DNA of 64,000 bases, taken from NCBI GenBank assembly GCA_964422365.1, contig CAYRAV010000009.1, positions 10,185 to 74,184 on the forward strand, read 5' to 3'. The position numbers and the translations under genes were made by a program. Shown here piece by piece: positions 1-7,921 of this stretch. Source of the stretch: CAYRAV01 sp964422365 (GTDB lineage: Bacteria; Bacillota; Clostridia; Lachnospirales; Lachnospiraceae). The notes below the pieces were generated by a model. It did not search any database, was not told the origin of the DNA, and saw only the letters and a program-made list of their open reading frames with translations. Numbering within the stretch: position 1 is the stretch's first letter; every line of letters begins with the position of its first letter.

Positions 1-2
1 TA

Positions 3-221
3 ACAGTAGAAAGAGAGTATTATGTATCAGAAACAATAGCTAATTTAGAAGGGCAGGCAGGAGAAAAGTTTTTGCGTATCAGCCAGAGTGATCTTGTAAA
101 TCTCAATAAGGTTGTTGGTATAGAAAAAAGGCAGATCATATTAAGAGATGGTACGTATTTGAATATAGGCAGAACTTATATGAAAAGAGTGAGGGAAGGG
201 TATTTTGGAAAAAAGAAATAG
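3..221 (+). CDS. LytTR-family response regulator, C-terminal part (cut by window edge)
   Basis: This frame is open from the window edge and ends in TAG at 221, giving about 72 residues. It reads as the end of a LytTR DNA-binding domain: FLRISQSDLVNLNKVVGIEK, then a strand pair and a closing YMKRVREGYFGKKK. The receiver domain lies outside the window. LytTR regulators of the AgrA type bind direct repeats and switch on the peptide pheromone operon. The next gene downstream is an AgrC-like kinase and AgrB/AgrD face it, so this is very probably the AgrA-like partner. The call is inferred from domain pattern and context. Confidence 0.75.
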   Translation, partial: TVEREYYVSETIANLEGQAGEKFLRISQSDLVNLNKVVGIEKRQIILRDGTYLNIGRTYMKRVREGYFGKKK

Positions 222-345
222 AAGAAATTCGGATACAGTATATTTGTGATTCAGATTATAATATATGTATGATAATTGTGCAGAAAAATGTGAAACAGAA
301 TGAATAGAATTATCGCAATTTTATGATATGTAGAGAGGAATATGA

Positions 346-1671
346 ATGGAAGAAAAGATAAGTGTTATATTGGATTTGAGTTATTTTATGTTGGATTCTG
401 CTATTGTTTATAAAATAATGCAATCTATGTTAGAGCAAAGAAATAAAAGGTATTCTAAATGGAGGTTTATGATGCTGTTGTATAGCATATTTCTATTGAA
501 ATATATAACAGGATTTTTGGACATAGATTATCTGGATACACCTTTAGTAGGAACTGTGATTACAGTAGGAGTGTATATAGGGATATTTTTGATAACGGTT
601 GTATTTTTTAAAGGAAGGGTGAGCGAGAAGATAGTTCTGGTATTTACATATATTATGTTAGCATCTACTGTAGAATTGTTTCTTATATTGTTTTCTATGG
701 TGTTTTTTCATATTTCAAAGGAAGAAATTATGGAGAACTACTATATTTTCTATTTTGAATTGGGATGTTCGAAGATAATACAATTATTTTTTGTGCAGAT
801 ACTTGGAAAAAGAAAAACGAAGAAAAAGTCTTTCATACAATTTACATTTACATTTGAGATCGCTTGTATTATTGTTTTTGATTTTATATTTTTGATTCTG
901 GGCCTTCTTATTATTAGATGGAATAAAGTCTTTATTGAAAATGCACATATCTATTTTGCAATTATGCTGGCAATACTTTTTACGATTTCATTTGTATTTA
1001 TTATTGTGATTCTGAAATTGATTAAAAGAAGAAATGAAGAATTGGAATTAAAGAGCCGTATACAGACAATGGAATTAGAGAAAAAATATAATGCCAGAAT
1101 ACAAGAGATGGAACAGAGATTAAGAGTGTTACGTCATGATATGAATAACCATATGAATGTGATGAAGGGGTTGTTATATTTAGAGGAGTATGATGAATTA
1201 AAGAAGTATTTCAATGAAATTGACCAAGAATTAGAAATGGCAAATAATGTATTGGTGTTAGAAGAAAAGGCACTTTCTGTATTATTAAATGAAAAGGTAA
1301 GAAAAGCAAGAGAAGCAGAAATTGCATTAGAGTTGGAAGTGAGCAAGGAGAAAATAAATATGCCGGTTGCTGAGTTATGTGCTTTGACAGGCAACTTGTT
1401 AGATAATGCAATAGAGGCTGTTGAAAAAGTAAACGAGCAAAAATATATTTATTTTTCTCTTGCCGTTTATGAGGATAAAATAGAGATGTTCTGTAGAAAT
1501 CCCTATAAAGGAGCAATTATAGGAAAAGAAGGCGGTGGTTTCCTTACTACGAAAGAAGATAAGGAACAGCATGGCTGGGGCACAAAGCAAATCCGTGAAA
1601 TAGTTGAAAAAAATAATGGGAAATTAGAAATCTCATATGATTCGGAATTTTGTGTACATATTACCATATAA
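346..1671 (+). CDS. AgrC-like sensor histidine kinase (GHKL type)
   Basis: 441 residues. Residues 1 to about 230 hold five or six hydrophobic membrane segments with short loops, the layout of peptide-pheromone receptors such as AgrC. A coiled coil (about 225-255) leads to the phosphoacceptor box RVLRHDMNNHM, with His264 the probable phosphorylated residue. The ATPase domain shows the N box LTGNLLDNAIEA and a late glycine-rich segment GWGTKQIREIVEKNNG, as in the GHKL/HATPase_c_5 family. ATG346 follows a GAGAGGAATATGA stretch; an ATG at 342 is out of frame. It lies 124 bp after the LytTR gene, and agrB converges 5 bp after its stop. The likely ligand is the cyclic peptide made from the agrD gene at 2373-2558. 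Confidence 0.85.
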   Translation: MEEKISVILDLSYFMLDSAIVYKIMQSMLEQRNKRYSKWRFMMLLYSIFLLKYITGFLDIDYLDTPLVGTVITVGVYIGIFLITVVFFKGRVSEKIVLVFTYIMLASTVELFLILFSMVFFHISKEEIMENYYIFYFELGCSKIIQLFFVQILGKRKTKKKSFIQFTFTFEIACIIVFDFIFLILGLLIIRWNKVFIENAHIYFAIMLAILFTISFVFIIVILKLIKRRNEELELKSRIQTMELEKKYNARIQEMEQRLRVLRHDMNNHMNVMKGLLYLEEYDELKKYFNEIDQELEMANNVLVLEEKALSVLLNEKVRKAREAEIALELEVSKEKINMPVAELCALTGNLLDNAIEAVEKVNEQKYIYFSLAVYEDKIEMFCRNPYKGAIIGKEGGGFLTTKEDKEQHGWGTKQIREIVEKNNGKLEISYDSEFCVHITI

Positions 1672-1676
1672 ATCAA

Positions 1677-2255
1677 TCAAAGTGAATGATGTGTTTTTTG
1701 AGGAAATAAAAGTGAAATACTTGTTAGGGTTTGAACGAGTATTCCCATAGTGGATATAGTAATATAATATTCTAGTTTTAAAGAAAACAAATAATTGAAT
1801 AATACGAGAAGGGTCAAAATTAAGCTTATAATAATCGAAATTATGAGTGCAATTTTTGTATTGCGGCTTTTGGAATTCCTATTTTGCAGAAATGAGAATC
1901 CCAGTCTGCATAGAGCAATAGAAAGGATAATATAAAAATAGTCTGGATTCTGACTAATGGGATTTGATACAATAATACTAAGAAGTAAAAGAAAAACAAA
2001 TAAAGCAATGCATTGTAAATGATTTTTTGCATGGATCCCACCTCCATAAGTGCGAAGAGGGATGAAAAAAATCATATAACACAAAATTTCTTTCTCTAAA
2101 TGAAATAAAAAAGCGAGAATACATAGTATCATGCTATTTATAAATACAGATAATAATGTTTCAATACCGTACAAATAAATATCCTCTTCTGTCTGATTAG
2201 AAACCTGAATTTTCAAAAGAGATAACAATTTTTTTGAGATGGATTGATATGACAT
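1677..2255 (-). CDS. agrB: AgrB-like peptide-processing membrane protease
   Basis: 192 residues, close to the usual AgrB length of about 190-200. The hallmark RTYGGGIHAKNHLQC is present. His75 and Cys82, seven residues apart, match the catalytic His/Cys pair of staphylococcal AgrB. At least four hydrophobic segments follow. AgrB cuts the C-terminal tail of AgrD and closes the thiolactone ring at the membrane. The start is set by TAAGGAG seven bases before the ATG. The gene is read on the minus strand after agrD, 117 bp apart, and converges on the kinase gene with only 5 bp between stops. Function is firmly suggested by the motif; peptide specificity is unknown. Confidence 0.9.
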   Translation of the reverse strand: MSYQSISKKLLSLLKIQVSNQTEEDIYLYGIETLLSVFINSMILCILAFLFHLEKEILCYMIFFIPLRTYGGGIHAKNHLQCIALFVFLLLLSIIVSNPISQNPDYFYIILSIALCRLGFSFLQNRNSKSRNTKIALIISIIISLILTLLVLFNYLFSLKLEYYITISTMGILVQTLTSISLLFPQKTHHSL

Positions 2256-2372
2256 ATATATTCTCCTTATGTTAGTTTATAAATGGCAATATATAAAAAA
2301 CAAATGAGCCTGTGATTTTTGATATAAAAACCATTTTCTTAAAGTACTTGATAATAACTTAATAATAAGAAA

Positions 2373-2558
2373 TTATCTATTTTTATCTAAAAGCAAATTT
2401 ATATTTTCAAGAGTAACGTTATCTGTTTTTTTTGCTTCTCCAAAATAAAAAAGACATTTGTAATTATTAGTACGTGCAGCAATTAAGGCAAATAAAGCAA
2501 AATAGTGTACAAAAGATTTTCCAAACATGCTGCGTAATTTTAATAAAGTTTTTTTCAT
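2373..2558 (-). CDS. agrD: AgrD-like cyclic autoinducer peptide precursor
   Basis: 61 residues with the three-part AgrD layout: a basic amphipathic N-terminal helix (residues 1-28), a core around NNYKCLFYF, and a charged tail. Cys35 plus four residues (CLFYF, 35-39) fits the five-residue thiolactone ring made by AgrB. Unlike most clostridial AgrD proteins, the tail lacks the usual proline/acidic motif (for example PxxPEEL); it reads GEAKKTDN and continues with a leucine-rich stretch. GATGAGGT stands in front of the ATG. It lies directly upstream of agrB on the same strand. The call rests on size, position and Cys placement rather than strong sequence identity. Confidence 0.75.
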   Translation of the reverse strand: MKKTLLKLRSMFGKSFVHYFALFALIAARTNNYKCLFYFGEAKKTDNVTLENINLLLDKNR

Positions 2559-2606
2559 TTTTATTACCTCATCTTTCCTTGAACAAAATATGTGAATAAT
2601 TGAAAT

Positions 2607-2714
2607 TTAATGTATTGGATTTTCTCCATCGCTGCCAAGCGCAAATACAGCCATTTCTGCATTATTGGAAACATGCAGAGCGGCAGTCTTGCTGTTTGGG
2701 GGAATAAATTTCAT
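2607..2714 (-). other. possible 35-residue ORF or gene remnant
   Basis: A short minus-strand frame with ATG at 2714 and TAA at 2607 reads MKFIPPNSKTAALHVSNNAE and onward to GENPIH. The base composition of this 100-bp patch is less AT-rich than its surroundings, which suggests former coding. No good ribosome site precedes the ATG and I do not recognise the sequence. It lies just upstream of agrD. It could be a small peptide gene or the tail of a lost gene. Confidence 0.25.
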
Positions 2715-3051
2715 AACATATGTATTCTAGAAGAAAATAGTAATATTTAGAATTTTATGATAGGAATCGGTTAAAAAAGTGTAAAAAAGCAAATTTTGAA
2801 AATAAAAAGATGCAGAATAAGCAAAAAAAAGTGTAAGATTGTTATAGAAAGTAAAAAAATGATTTTTACAAGTATAAATGAGAGGAAATAGAGAAGAAAT
2901 TTCTATTATATTACATTTTTATTGTATAATACTGTAAAATAGTATCATTAAGTGTAAAATAAGCAAGAAAAAATGTAATTTTGATATAAATCATTGACTT
3001 TTGGAGTATTGTTTATCATAGTGTATAGTATTTTTGGAATTATAAAAAAGC
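2715..3051. promoter_or_regulatory. AT-rich region with repeated AGTGTAA motifs between agrD and yhaM
   Basis: This stretch has no convincing gene. The heptamer AGTGTAA occurs at 2778, 2830 and 2951, with a variant AATGTAA at 2972. The last two are spaced 21 bp, the spacing typical of paired LytTR regulator sites; neighbouring words such as AAGCAA also recur. Rightward promoter-like elements include TTGACT at 2994 with a weak CATAGT 17 bp later. An Agr-type regulator site is a reasonable inference because the locus ends here, but the motif does not match a published consensus that I can confirm. Confidence 0.35.
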
Positions 3052-3060
3052 AGGAGGAAA

Positions 3061-3204
3061 TTAGCGGTTTCAAAATCATATATTATTGCAACTTTTTCAG
3101 CTATCTTGTATAATGAAACAAGCTGATTACAATTAATTAAAGAAAAAATATTATTTACTTTAGAAGAATGTAGGAAATATCATTGTATTGTGTTAGAAGA
3201 ATAA
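3061..3204 (+). pseudogene. small ORF remnant with lost start and an in-frame TGA
   Basis: A strong AGGAGG at 3052-3057 precedes a frame that has TTA where a start codon should be. It then reads AVSKSYIIATFSAILYNETS, a TGA at 3124, and continues in the same frame as LQLIKEKILFTLEECRKYH to TAA at 3204. Both halves look like normal coding sequence and the ribosome site is intact, so this looks like a 48-codon gene disabled by two changes. I do not recognise the family. Recoding of TGA seems unlikely without a selenocysteine context. Confidence 0.35.
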
Positions 3205-3251
3205 AAGGTGAGCAAAACCAAAATTAAAAAATTTGATTGGAGGAAATAAAT

Positions 3252-4196
3252 ATGAAATATATTGCGGAATTAAAAGAAGATATGGTTATATCAGAAATTT
3301 ATTTTTGCAAGAAAAAACAGGAGTTATTAACAAAAGCAGGGAAGACCTATTTTGCTGTGACATTACAGGATAAAACAGGAACATTAGATGCAAAAGTATG
3401 GAATACTGGTTCTGGAGGAATTGAGGAATTTTCTTCTATGGATTATGTATTTGTATCAGGGCGTATTACCAGTTTTCAAGGAGCACTTCAGTTAAACATT
3501 GACCGTGTAAGAAAATGCAGGGAAGGGGAATATAATCCAGCAGATTATATGCCAATGACTGATAAAAATGTGGCAGAGATGTATCAGGAACTTTTAAATA
3601 CCATTAAAAAAATGGAAAATCCGTATTTAAAGAAAGTATCCCAGATATTTTTTGTAGAAGATGGAGAGTTTGCTAAGGCATTTCAATATCACTCTGCCGC
3701 AAAAAGTGTACATCATGGATTTATTGGTGGTTTACTAGAACATACAGTAGGAGTAGTAAGAATTTGCGAATATATGGCACAACACTATCCGCTTATTAAT
3801 CGCGATTTGCTGGTGTGTGCAGCAATGTTTCATGATATGGGAAAACTTGAGGAATTGTCGCGTTTTCCGGAAAACGATTATACAGATGATGGACAGTTAC
3901 TGGGGCATATTTTTATTGGTGCAGAGAAATTAGGGCAGGCAATTGCAACAATTCCTAATTTCCCAAGGAAACTCTCATCAGAGCTACGCCATTGTATTCT
4001 GGCACATCATGGAGAGTTAGAATATGGTTCTCCCAAGAAGCCTGCATTGATTGAAGCACTTGCGCTTAGTCTGGCAGATAATATGGATGCAAAAATGCAG
4101 ACTATGTCAGAGGCACTTGGAAATTCACTGGATACGACAGAATGGCTGGGATATAATCGCATGTTTGAGAGTAATATCCGCAGGAGTTCAAAATAA
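3252..4196 (+). CDS. yhaM: YhaM-like 3'-5' exoribonuclease (OB fold plus HD domain)
   Basis: 314 residues, matching the usual YhaM length. The N-terminal part (about 10-90) is an OB-fold nucleic acid binding domain: FAVTLQDKTGTLDAKVWN and VFVSGRITSFQGALQLNI. The HD metal-dependent hydrolase domain follows: HHGFIGGLLEHTVGV, then AAMFHDMGKLEEL with the HD pair, HHGELEYGSPKKP, and ALSLADNMDAKM with the last aspartate. YhaM degrades RNA and single-stranded DNA from the 3' end in Firmicutes. An in-frame ATG at 3237 lies before the GGAGG ribosome site (3239-3243), so ATG3252 is the start. A MITE-like repeat follows at 4255. Confidence 0.92.
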   Translation: MKYIAELKEDMVISEIYFCKKKQELLTKAGKTYFAVTLQDKTGTLDAKVWNTGSGGIEEFSSMDYVFVSGRITSFQGALQLNIDRVRKCREGEYNPADYMPMTDKNVAEMYQELLNTIKKMENPYLKKVSQIFFVEDGEFAKAFQYHSAAKSVHHGFIGGLLEHTVGVVRICEYMAQHYPLINRDLLVCAAMFHDMGKLEELSRFPENDYTDDGQLLGHIFIGAEKLGQAIATIPNFPRKLSSELRHCILAHHGELEYGSPKKPALIEALALSLADNMDAKMQTMSEALGNSLDTTEWLGYNRMFESNIRRSSK

Positions 4197-4254
4197 AAAC
4201 AAATTGTCTATAAAATAGTTTCTTCCATAATAATTTTTATCTTTTGTAAAGCTG

Positions 4255-4420
4255 CTAGAGCGTGTTTTAAAATTCATTGCTGCAATCTGCACGCCCCACT
4301 TTGTGTGCTATTTGCCCCAAATTTAATTGATGCAGCCCGCTGCAACTCATAAATTTGGAACAAATCCCCCACAAATTGTGACGCACATCTTGTAACAAGC
4401 AATTTTCAAACACGCTCTAG
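4255..4420 (+). repeat. MITE-like element, family A copy 1 (166 bp)
   Basis: The element begins CTAGAGCGTGTTTTAAAATT and ends AATTTTCAAACACGCTCTAG, a terminal inverted repeat of about 20 bp with one mismatch. It encodes no protein. A second full-length relative occurs at 45245-45405, a right-end fragment at 50938-51000, a solo end at 22131-22152 and diverged relatives at 13235 and 49914. Here the right end is followed at once by a second inverted end-like sequence (to 4434), making a palindrome centred on CTAG. Such elements are usually moved by a transposase encoded elsewhere; none is visible in this window. Confidence 0.8.
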
Positions 4421-4503
4421 AGTGTGTTTGAAAGAATAAAGGTTATGGACTATTAGGAAGATATTGTAAGATATTGATGGGAATAACAGAAAGGTTTTTA
4501 TAT

Positions 4504-6234
4504 ATGGGAAAACAGAATCGAAAAGTGCAGGCAAGAAGCATTGTTTTAGATGGAAAAACTTTGAAAAAAAATGATACAATAGAACTGCAGATTAGTGATT
4601 TGACTTCGGAAGGAGAAGGGATTGGGAAAATTGATGGGTATGTAGTTTTTGTAAAAGATGCTCTTCCAGGTGAAGTGGTAAAAGTGATACTTACAAAATT
4701 GAAGAAAAATTATGGATATGGGAGATTGGCGGAGATTATTATACCCTCTCCTTCACGTGTTGTGCCAAAATGTCAGGCAGCAAAGCAGTGTGGAGGTTGT
4801 CAACTACAGCATCTGTCCTATGAAAAGCAGTTGGAATTTAAGGAGGATAAAATTAGAGGCTGTTTGACGAAAATTGGAAAATTAGATATGGATACAATTG
4901 AGATGGAGCCGATTCTTTCCATGGAGAATCCATTTTATTATAGAAACAAAGCACAATATCCTGTGGGAAAGGATCGGAATGGGAATATCATTGCTGGATT
5001 TTATGCAGGAAGAACCCATCATATTATTGATACACCACATTGTTGTATTCAGACACCAGTTAGCAGTCAGGTGTTAGAAATTGTGAAAAATTTTATGGAG
5101 CAGTACAATATTACAGTTTACGATGAAGAAACGCAGACTGGATTGGTAAGACACATTTTAACAAGAGTTGGGTTTGTTACAGAAGAAGTTATGGTTTGCC
5201 TTATTATAAATGGGACAAAGCTTCCCTATCAGGATAAGTTGGTAGAGCATCTTCGAACGATACAACACATGACTAGTATTAGTTTAAATTTTAACAGGGA
5301 ACATACCAACGTGATACTTGGAACAGAAGGTAAGACAATCTGGGGACAGGATACAATTACAGATTATATTGGAGGGGTAAAATATCAGATTTCCCCTTTT
5401 TCTTTCTATCAGGTCAATCCAGTACAGACAAAAAAGTTGTATGAGACTGCACTTAGTTATGCAGATTTAAAGGGAGATGAAATTGTATGGGATTTGTATT
5501 GTGGGATAGGTACCATTTCTCTATTTTTGGCACAAAAAGCAAAGCAGGTGTATGGTGTAGAGATTGTGCCTCAGGCAATTGAGGATGCGAAACGAAATGC
5601 AGAACTTAATGGTATTACTAATGCAGAGTTTTTTGTGGGAGCAGCCGAGCAAGTGCTGCCAGAAAAGTATCAAGAAAGCAAAGAGAAGATGGCTGCAGAT
5701 GTAATTGTGGTGGATCCGCCAAGAAAAGGGTGTGAGCAGACCTTGTTGGATACAATTGTGCAGATGGCACCGAAAAGAGTAATATATGTAAGTTGTGACC
5801 CGGCAACATTGGCGAGGGATTTGAGGTATTTGGCAGAGAGAGGGTATGAAGTGAAGAAGGTAAGAGGGTGCGACATGTTTGGGGAGAGTGTGCATGTGGA
5901 GACGGTTGTAATGCTTTCCCACAAAAAAACTGATAGCGTAATCAACGTAAAAGTCGAGTTTGGCGAGGGCGAGAGCAAAGTGCCTCTTGATAATATTGCC
6001 AAGAGAGCCAAAGCATACAAGCCGAAAGAGCGAGTTACATATAAGATGATTAAGGAGTACATAGAAGCGAAGTATGGCTTCAAGGCACATACCGCATATA
6101 TTGCAGAGGTAAAACGAGATTTAGGATTGCCGATGTATGATGCTCCTAATGCGGTAGAGGAATTGAAACATCCGACAGCGGAGAAAGTGGAAGCAATTAA
6201 AGATGCGTTGAAGCATTTTGGGTTAATTATTTAG
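4504..6234 (+). CDS. rlmD: 23S rRNA (uracil-C5)-methyltransferase RlmD/RlmCD with C-terminal extension
   Basis: About 576 residues. An N-terminal TRAM RNA-binding domain (ISDLTSEGEGIGKIDGYVVF) is followed by the iron-sulfur cysteines (CQAAKQCGGCQLQHL). The SAM site is DLYCGIGTISLFLAQ, then DPPRKGC, and the catalytic cysteine lies in YVSCDPATLARDL. It methylates a uridine of 23S rRNA (1939 or 747 type). After the normal end comes an extra domain of about 95 residues (PLDNIAKRAKAYKPKERVTY ... HTAYIAEVKRDLGLPMYDAP), an extension I associate with Lachnospiraceae homologs. I prefer ATG4504, nine bases after GAAAGG; TTG4474 and ATG4477 are in frame but lack a ribosome site. A fragment similar to the tail occurs at 11371. 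Confidence 0.93.
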   Translation: MGKQNRKVQARSIVLDGKTLKKNDTIELQISDLTSEGEGIGKIDGYVVFVKDALPGEVVKVILTKLKKNYGYGRLAEIIIPSPSRVVPKCQAAKQCGGCQLQHLSYEKQLEFKEDKIRGCLTKIGKLDMDTIEMEPILSMENPFYYRNKAQYPVGKDRNGNIIAGFYAGRTHHIIDTPHCCIQTPVSSQVLEIVKNFMEQYNITVYDEETQTGLVRHILTRVGFVTEEVMVCLIINGTKLPYQDKLVEHLRTIQHMTSISLNFNREHTNVILGTEGKTIWGQDTITDYIGGVKYQISPFSFYQVNPVQTKKLYETALSYADLKGDEIVWDLYCGIGTISLFLAQKAKQVYGVEIVPQAIEDAKRNAELNGITNAEFFVGAAEQVLPEKYQESKEKMAADVIVVDPPRKGCEQTLLDTIVQMAPKRVIYVSCDPATLARDLRYLAERGYEVKKVRGCDMFGESVHVETVVMLSHKKTDSVINVKVEFGEGESKVPLDNIAKRAKAYKPKERVTYKMIKEYIEAKYGFKAHTAYIAEVKRDLGLPMYDAPNAVEELKHPTAEKVEAIKDALKHFGLII

Positions 6235-6306
6235 GACAAAAAAGGAGGAGGGTATTATTGATATCCTACGAAGTATTGATAGGTTGACTTATTGTATTCA
6301 TCAGTG

Positions 6307-6447
6307 GTAGAATTTTATCAAAGAAGTGTGAAAAAGCAAGTATTGCATTGGGAATGTGCAAAAATAGCTGATGCATTAGAGATTGATGTCTATTTTCTTT
6401 TTATGGATAGCGTGAGTTCTGATGGGAGGGGCTGGAATGAATCGTAG
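6307..6447 (+). pseudogene. C-terminal fragment of an XRE-type (HTH) regulator
   Basis: The frame ending in TAG at 6447 reads HWECAKIADALEIDVYFLFM followed by a short polar tail. This is the last helix and closing motif of XRE-family DNA-binding proteins (compare the common ending ARIADALEVSVDYL). The N-terminal helix-turn-helix is gone; upstream sequence is not coding in frame. Its end overlaps the start of the next gene by 11 bases, so the original gene pair may have been translationally coupled. XRE regulators often precede ABC-3C defence operons, which fits the neighbour. Confidence 0.55.
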
Positions 6448-7678
6448 TAATTATTTTAACTACATAGAAGAAAAAATAAATATATTATCATATCGTATAA
6501 AAAGTAGAGGCAAAATAAATCTACTAGATTTAAATATTTATTCTGAGACATTTTTTGCTGAGCTTATGAACCACTTGTTAGGATATGAGTTAAAAAATAT
6601 TAATGTTATCAAACAAAACACAGAGGGAATAGATTTGGTTAATGATGAAATTGATGCTCTTAATGAAAAAAAGGCATCTTTTAATTTGAATGAGACATTA
6701 GAAGAAGATTTGGAGCAACTTAATATTGTTAAATATAATATTAATAGAACAAGTGCATTAATCAGCAAACTGGAAATTCGTAAGAATTTGATAGAAGAAT
6801 CTCAGAGAGATTTAGAACGAAGTATTTCGCATATTGATTTGCAACAATTAAGATTGTTATATGAAGAAGTGACGGAGAACATTTCTGGTATCCAAAAAAC
6901 ATTTGAGGATTTAGTTGCTTTTCATAATAATATGGTAATAGAAAAGGTAAAGTATATTTCTCAAGATTTGCCTGAATTAATACAGAAGTTGAAAGATTCA
7001 CAAGAGGAATTATCTCTGCTTTTAAGGAAAGAAAAAGAATTGACAGATGAAGTTGCTAAAGGGGACTCTTTTGAAGAACTAGAGAAAATAATTTTTGAAT
7101 TGAATGAAAAATATAGAATAAAAGGTGAGTATGAAAGCATAATTTCTCAATTAAATGAAGTTGAAGAAAATATTGATACACTTAATGAGCAAATTGATAG
7201 CATAGATAATTATCTTTTTTCTGGAGATTTTGAAATTCTGTTAAAGGAACAGGTTAAAAAATTTAATAAAATATTTTCTAATATTTCACAAGAATTATAT
7301 GGAGAAAAATATGCACTTACGTTTAAAAAAGAAACAAACAAAAAAGAGCAACAATTTTATAAGTTTAATGCCTTTAATGCTAATATGAGTTCTGGTAAGA
7401 AACAGGGAGAAATTTTATGTTTTGATTTGGCATATTTATTGTTTGCTGATAAGGAACGACTTCCATGTTTACATTTTTTACTCAATGATAAGAAAGAACT
7501 TATGCATGATAATCAATTGATTAAAGTTGCAGAATTTGTACAAAATAAAAATATTCAGTTAGTAATTTCTATATTAAAGGATAAATTACCAGAGGCTGTA
7601 TTAGACAAAGCACATATTGCAGTAGAACTTTCACAGCAAGAAAAATTGTTTAGAATTGAAAATGGTCAGAGCTTTTGA
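6437..7678 (+). CDS. SMEK-DUF2326 fusion protein, probable deletion remnant of an ABC-3C system
   Basis: 413 residues. Residues 1 to about 62 resemble the start of the SMEK domain of ABC-three-component (ABC-3C) systems: IEEKINILSYRIKSRGKINL, LDLNIYSETFF and NVIKQNTEGIDL. Residues about 65-290 are long coiled coil (Leu/Glu/Lys heptads). Residues about 300-405 match the DUF2326 end of the SMC-like ATPase of the same systems (FNANMSSGKKQGEILCFDLA, then LPCLHFLLNDKKELMHDNQL). No Walker A motif is present. In the full systems these parts are on separate proteins, so a deletion appears to have joined the SMEK N-terminus to the ATPase coiled coil in frame, near residue 63. ATG6437 follows GGGAGGGG; ATG6422 overlaps that site. 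Probably non-functional as a defence ATPase, though it remains a clean ORF. Confidence 0.65.
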   Translation: MNRSNYFNYIEEKINILSYRIKSRGKINLLDLNIYSETFFAELMNHLLGYELKNINVIKQNTEGIDLVNDEIDALNEKKASFNLNETLEEDLEQLNIVKYNINRTSALISKLEIRKNLIEESQRDLERSISHIDLQQLRLLYEEVTENISGIQKTFEDLVAFHNNMVIEKVKYISQDLPELIQKLKDSQEELSLLLRKEKELTDEVAKGDSFEELEKIIFELNEKYRIKGEYESIISQLNEVEENIDTLNEQIDSIDNYLFSGDFEILLKEQVKKFNKIFSNISQELYGEKYALTFKKETNKKEQQFYKFNAFNANMSSGKKQGEILCFDLAYLLFADKERLPCLHFLLNDKKELMHDNQLIKVAEFVQNKNIQLVISILKDKLPEAVLDKAHIAVELSQQEKLFRIENGQSF

Positions 7679-7921
7679 ACATTTTATGGAAAGACGTCTT
7701 TTTATTTATCAGCAGTTGATGGAGAATTGAAGTCGCTGAATGATAACCCTACGATTGGATTGCTATTATATATGGGTAAAGACAAAATTGTAGCAGAATA
7801 TGCATTGAAAGATATAAACAAACCAATGGGAGTAAGTGAATACAAACCTTCCAATTATATTTCAGAAGAATTGCAGGACAAGTTGCCATCGATTGAAGAT
7901 ACTGAAAAAAGAATCAATTAG
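7679..7921 (+). pseudogene. C-terminal fragment of a DUF1016/YhcG-type PD-(D/E)XK nuclease
   Basis: Starting one base after the preceding stop, this frame reads TFYGKTSFYLSAVDGELKSL, DNPTIGLLLYMGKDKIVAEY, ALKDINKPMGVSEYKP and ends LQDKLPSIEDTEKRIN. This is the typical end of DUF1016 (YhcG-like) proteins: FYLSAVDD, NPTIGLLLC, VEYALRD, PIGVSEY, LPSIEE. The first 250 or so residues, including most of the nuclease core, are missing. No proper start or ribosome site is left. YhcG homologs occur in defence islands, in keeping with the ABC-3C remnant next to it. Confidence 0.75.

Noticed and set aside
3124..3126. TGA as selenocysteine codon in the small ORF
   Set aside because: No SECIS-like hairpin is obvious after the TGA, the ORF also lacks a start codon, and no selenium genes occur here. 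Decay is simpler.
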